Below, one piece after another: positions 5,704 through 6,240 of a DNA stretch of 6,240 nt; the first letter of the stretch is position 1; every line of letters starts with the position of its first letter. The stretch lies in the NCBI GenBank assembly GCA_013202515.1, contig JABMRN010000044.1, positions 1 to 6,240 of the forward strand, in the 5' to 3' direction. Made by a program: the position numbers and the translations under genes. The notes beneath the pieces were generated by a model that worked only from the letters and a program-made list of their open reading frames with translations, did no database searches and had not been told where the DNA came from. This DNA comes from Candidatus Omnitrophota bacterium (lineage in GTDB: Bacteria; Omnitrophota; Gorgyraeia; JABMRN01).

Positions 5704-6240
5704 ACACAACCGAAAAAAGGCAGAAACTGCAAATATGCAGTAAAAAGGAATTAAGGGAACAGCGTATCTGCCAATAGTGTCCATAAGAGAATAAACAAGA
5801 TTAAAATACAAAATTACAGTGAGAAGCACAAGCCATGCACTCCACTTCTTTAAGTGCCTCATTAGCCCAATGATAAACAAAAGAAGAATGGGATATGCCA
5901 CCACCCTAAAGATCCCCCGTGTCAAAGACAATAAAACTTCACCGTTGTTTTGTTCAGATATATATTTTTCGACTGCCTTTTCGTTTAGTAGCGGTAGATA
6001 ACTAAACGCTGTCATCTTTATAGCTTCCACCGGTGTATAGGCTAAATATTTAAATGGGTGTTCACTTATTTTTTCCATCGCTTCTTTCTTTAATAGGGCA
6101 TCAACTTCATCGGGGCTTTTACCATCCTTAATCCACTTCTCCTTAAGTAGTTTCGCCCTGTCGAGATCCTTATAAAGATATCTTTTTGATCCATGGACAG
6201 TATCGGGATATAATTTTCTCGCAAGATATTCCGAAAACCC
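5689..6240 (-). CDS. C-terminal part of a polytopic membrane protein, probable GT39/PMT-type glycosyltransferase (5' end outside window)
   Basis: The frame is open from the window edge at 6240 to the TGA at 5689-5691, giving 183 residues. A methionine at position 6078 is internal, since coding sequence continues upstream without a stop. Visible residues 1-105 are hydrophilic and helical, with many K, E and D, and include NPF-like HPFKYL (61-66). Three hydrophobic segments follow: about 109-127, 133-153 and 158-177. The last begins with GRYAVPLIPFYCIF. An R-Y/F-x-x-P-x-x-P pattern in the final helix pair, after an extracytoplasmic stretch, is typical of GT39/ArnT-like dolichyl- or undecaprenyl-phosphate-sugar transferases. 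Such enzymes sit in the cytoplasmic membrane and transfer a sugar from a polyprenyl phosphate carrier. The catalytic aspartates of this family are N-terminal and lie outside the window, so the family call is tentative. The gene is first in the visible operon and overlaps enzyme C by 4 bp. Confidence 0.85.
   Translation of the reverse strand, partial: GFSEYLARKLYPDTVHGSKRYLYKDLDRAKLLKEKWIKDGKSPDEVDALLKKEAMEKISEHPFKYLAYTPVEAIKMTAFSYLPLLNEKAVEKYISEQNNGEVLLSLTRGIFRVVAYPILLLFIIGLMRHLKKWSAWLVLLTVILYFNLVYSLMDTIGRYAVPLIPFYCIFAVSAFFRLCGETT

Noticed and set aside
705..5707. All three rSAM proteins having exactly 479 codons as a meaningful pattern
   Set aside because: Equal lengths appear only if upstream GTG codons are used for B and C. 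With the better-supported ATG starts the lengths are 479, 476 and 474.

Overview
The window is a piece of a bacterial genome, probably from an anaerobic or uncultured lineage. The evidence is an operon with three cobalamin-binding radical SAM (B12-rSAM) genes, next to the end of a beta-rich surface-type protein. Repeats of this kind are common in candidate phyla such as Omnitrophota. That taxonomic guess rests on protein style only and is weak.

Layout: (1) Positions 1-562 on the + strand hold the C-terminal end of a GC-rich gene (about 57% G+C by hand count). It encodes a probable exported beta-sandwich repeat protein. (2) Positions 563-704 are a short AT-rich gap between two genes that converge tail to tail. 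I see no convincing intrinsic terminator there. (3) Positions 705-6240 are one continuous run of minus-strand genes of much lower G+C (about 40% in sampled lines). In transcription order these are: the C-terminal part of a polytopic membrane protein resembling a GT39/PMT-type glycosyltransferase (5689-6240, start outside the window); B12-rSAM enzyme C (4268-5692); a class I SAM-dependent methyltransferase (3581-4267); B12-rSAM enzyme B (2154-3584); and B12-rSAM enzyme A (705-2144).

The minus-strand genes are almost certainly one transcript. Two junctions are 4-bp ATGA overlaps (5689-5692 and 3581-3584), one is a stop codon directly abutting a start (TGA-ATG, 4265-4270), and the last gap is 9 bp. 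No promoter for this operon is visible, so it must lie beyond position 6240.

How the genes may work together (inference): a membrane glycosyltransferase that uses lipid-linked sugars, followed by three B12-rSAM enzymes and a methyltransferase, looks like a pathway that builds and modifies a membrane lipid, a lipid-linked glycan or another envelope-associated small molecule. B12-rSAM enzymes typically methylate unactivated carbons or carry out cyclisations and rearrangements. The three here are clear paralogs but differ at several conserved positions, which suggests successive steps and not redundancy. The substrate cannot be read from the sequence.
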